Below are positions 5,060 through 5,197 of a DNA stretch of 5,197 nt, in pieces (positions within the stretch are counted from its first letter, which is position 1; every line of letters starts with the position of its first letter). Under the pieces are notes generated by a model. It ran no database searches. It saw only the letters and a list, made by a program, of their open reading frames with translations, and was not told where the DNA came from. Made by a program: the position numbers and the translations under genes. Origin of the DNA: Cyanobacteria bacterium HKST-UBA02 (GTDB lineage Bacteria; Cyanobacteriota; Vampirovibrionia; Obscuribacterales; Obscuribacteraceae); contig JAGQHH010000627.1 in NCBI GenBank assembly GCA_020431945.1, positions 1-5,197 of the forward strand, in the 5' to 3' direction.

Positions 5060-5063
5060 AATC
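4994..5063 (+). repeat. 3'-end direct repeat, copy 2
   Basis: This is the second copy of the 67-70 bp repeat, exactly 295 bases downstream of the first. It covers the last 21 codons, the stop and AATC of the second small gene. Similarity stops immediately afterwards (TCCG after copy 1, GAGG after copy 2). Confidence 0.95.
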
Positions 5064-5197
5064 GAGGATGGTTGAGTACCCCAATATTAGTTTTGGTATA
5101 GGAAAGGCACCGGCGGCGGAGCCGTCAGATTATCAGTCGGTTTAAATTAAACGCTGTAAATCTTTGGGGCTCAAAGCTTTTCGGATATGCGATGTAT
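5064..5197. other. Right-edge region without a supported gene
   Basis: No clear gene is visible in these 134 bases. A palindrome GTTTAA-A-TTAAAC lies at 5140-5152. CGGC (5111-5114) and GCCG (5121-5124) could pair weakly. On the minus strand an open frame of 23 codons enters from the right edge and stops at 5125-5127; it could be the end of a leftward gene but is too short to call. A plus-strand 25-codon ORF (ATG 5068) has no room for a ribosome site. No intrinsic terminator for the toxin-immunity block is obvious. Confidence 0.4.

Noticed and set aside
5068..5145. 25-codon plus-strand ORF after the second small gene
   Set aside because: Composition is protein-like, but GAGG directly touches the ATG, the length is minimal and no relation to the small paralogs is visible.
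5125..5196. Minus-strand open frame entering from the right edge, 23 codons
   Set aside because: It may be the end of a leftward gene, but another frame on the same strand is also open for 17 codons and nothing identifies either.

Overview
The window looks like an accessory, possibly plasmid-borne, segment of a bacterial genome of intermediate base composition. It uses ATG and GTG starts with clear GA-rich Shine-Dalgarno sites. No rRNA, tRNA, replication initiator, transposase or CRISPR array is visible. The KfrA-type gene points to a plasmid or similar element. The style of the TPR protein and of the large toxin-like protein reminds me of Melainabacteria/Obscuribacterales or other environmental lineages, but this is an impression and not a demonstrated assignment.

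Left part (1-1512): a gene entering from the left edge ends at 125. It has no start in the window and would be missed by a start-to-stop ORF scan. After a 261-bp non-coding stretch with AT-rich direct repeats and an extended -10 promoter comes a KfrA-like DNA-binding coiled-coil protein (387-1043). It is followed in the same direction by an unrecognised 132-residue protein (1114-1512) whose N-terminus has a ribbon-helix-helix-like pattern. Middle (1513-2012): a small XRE-family regulator lies on the minus strand (1626-1853), convergent with the left module. It is separated from the right module by a divergent intergenic region with a cluster of short palindromes.

Right part (2013-5059): a two-TPR protein (2013-2306) is followed after 120 bp by a 690-residue protein (2427-4499). 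Its C-terminal ~150 residues read as a RelA/SpoT-like nucleotide pyrophosphokinase domain, preceded by a glycine-rich hydrophobic centre and a hydrophilic N-terminus. This layout resembles a polymorphic toxin. Two small paralogous genes follow immediately (4513-4764 and about 4811-5059). They are about 46% identical over their first 46 residues, yet their last 21 residues are identical and their 3' DNA matches at 66 of 67 bases. I read the three genes as a candidate alarmone-synthetase-type toxin with a tandem immunity pair whose 3' ends were recently homogenised or exchanged. The TPR protein may be an accessory partner and the XRE protein a possible regulator. The toxin and immunity roles are inference from domain signature and gene order.
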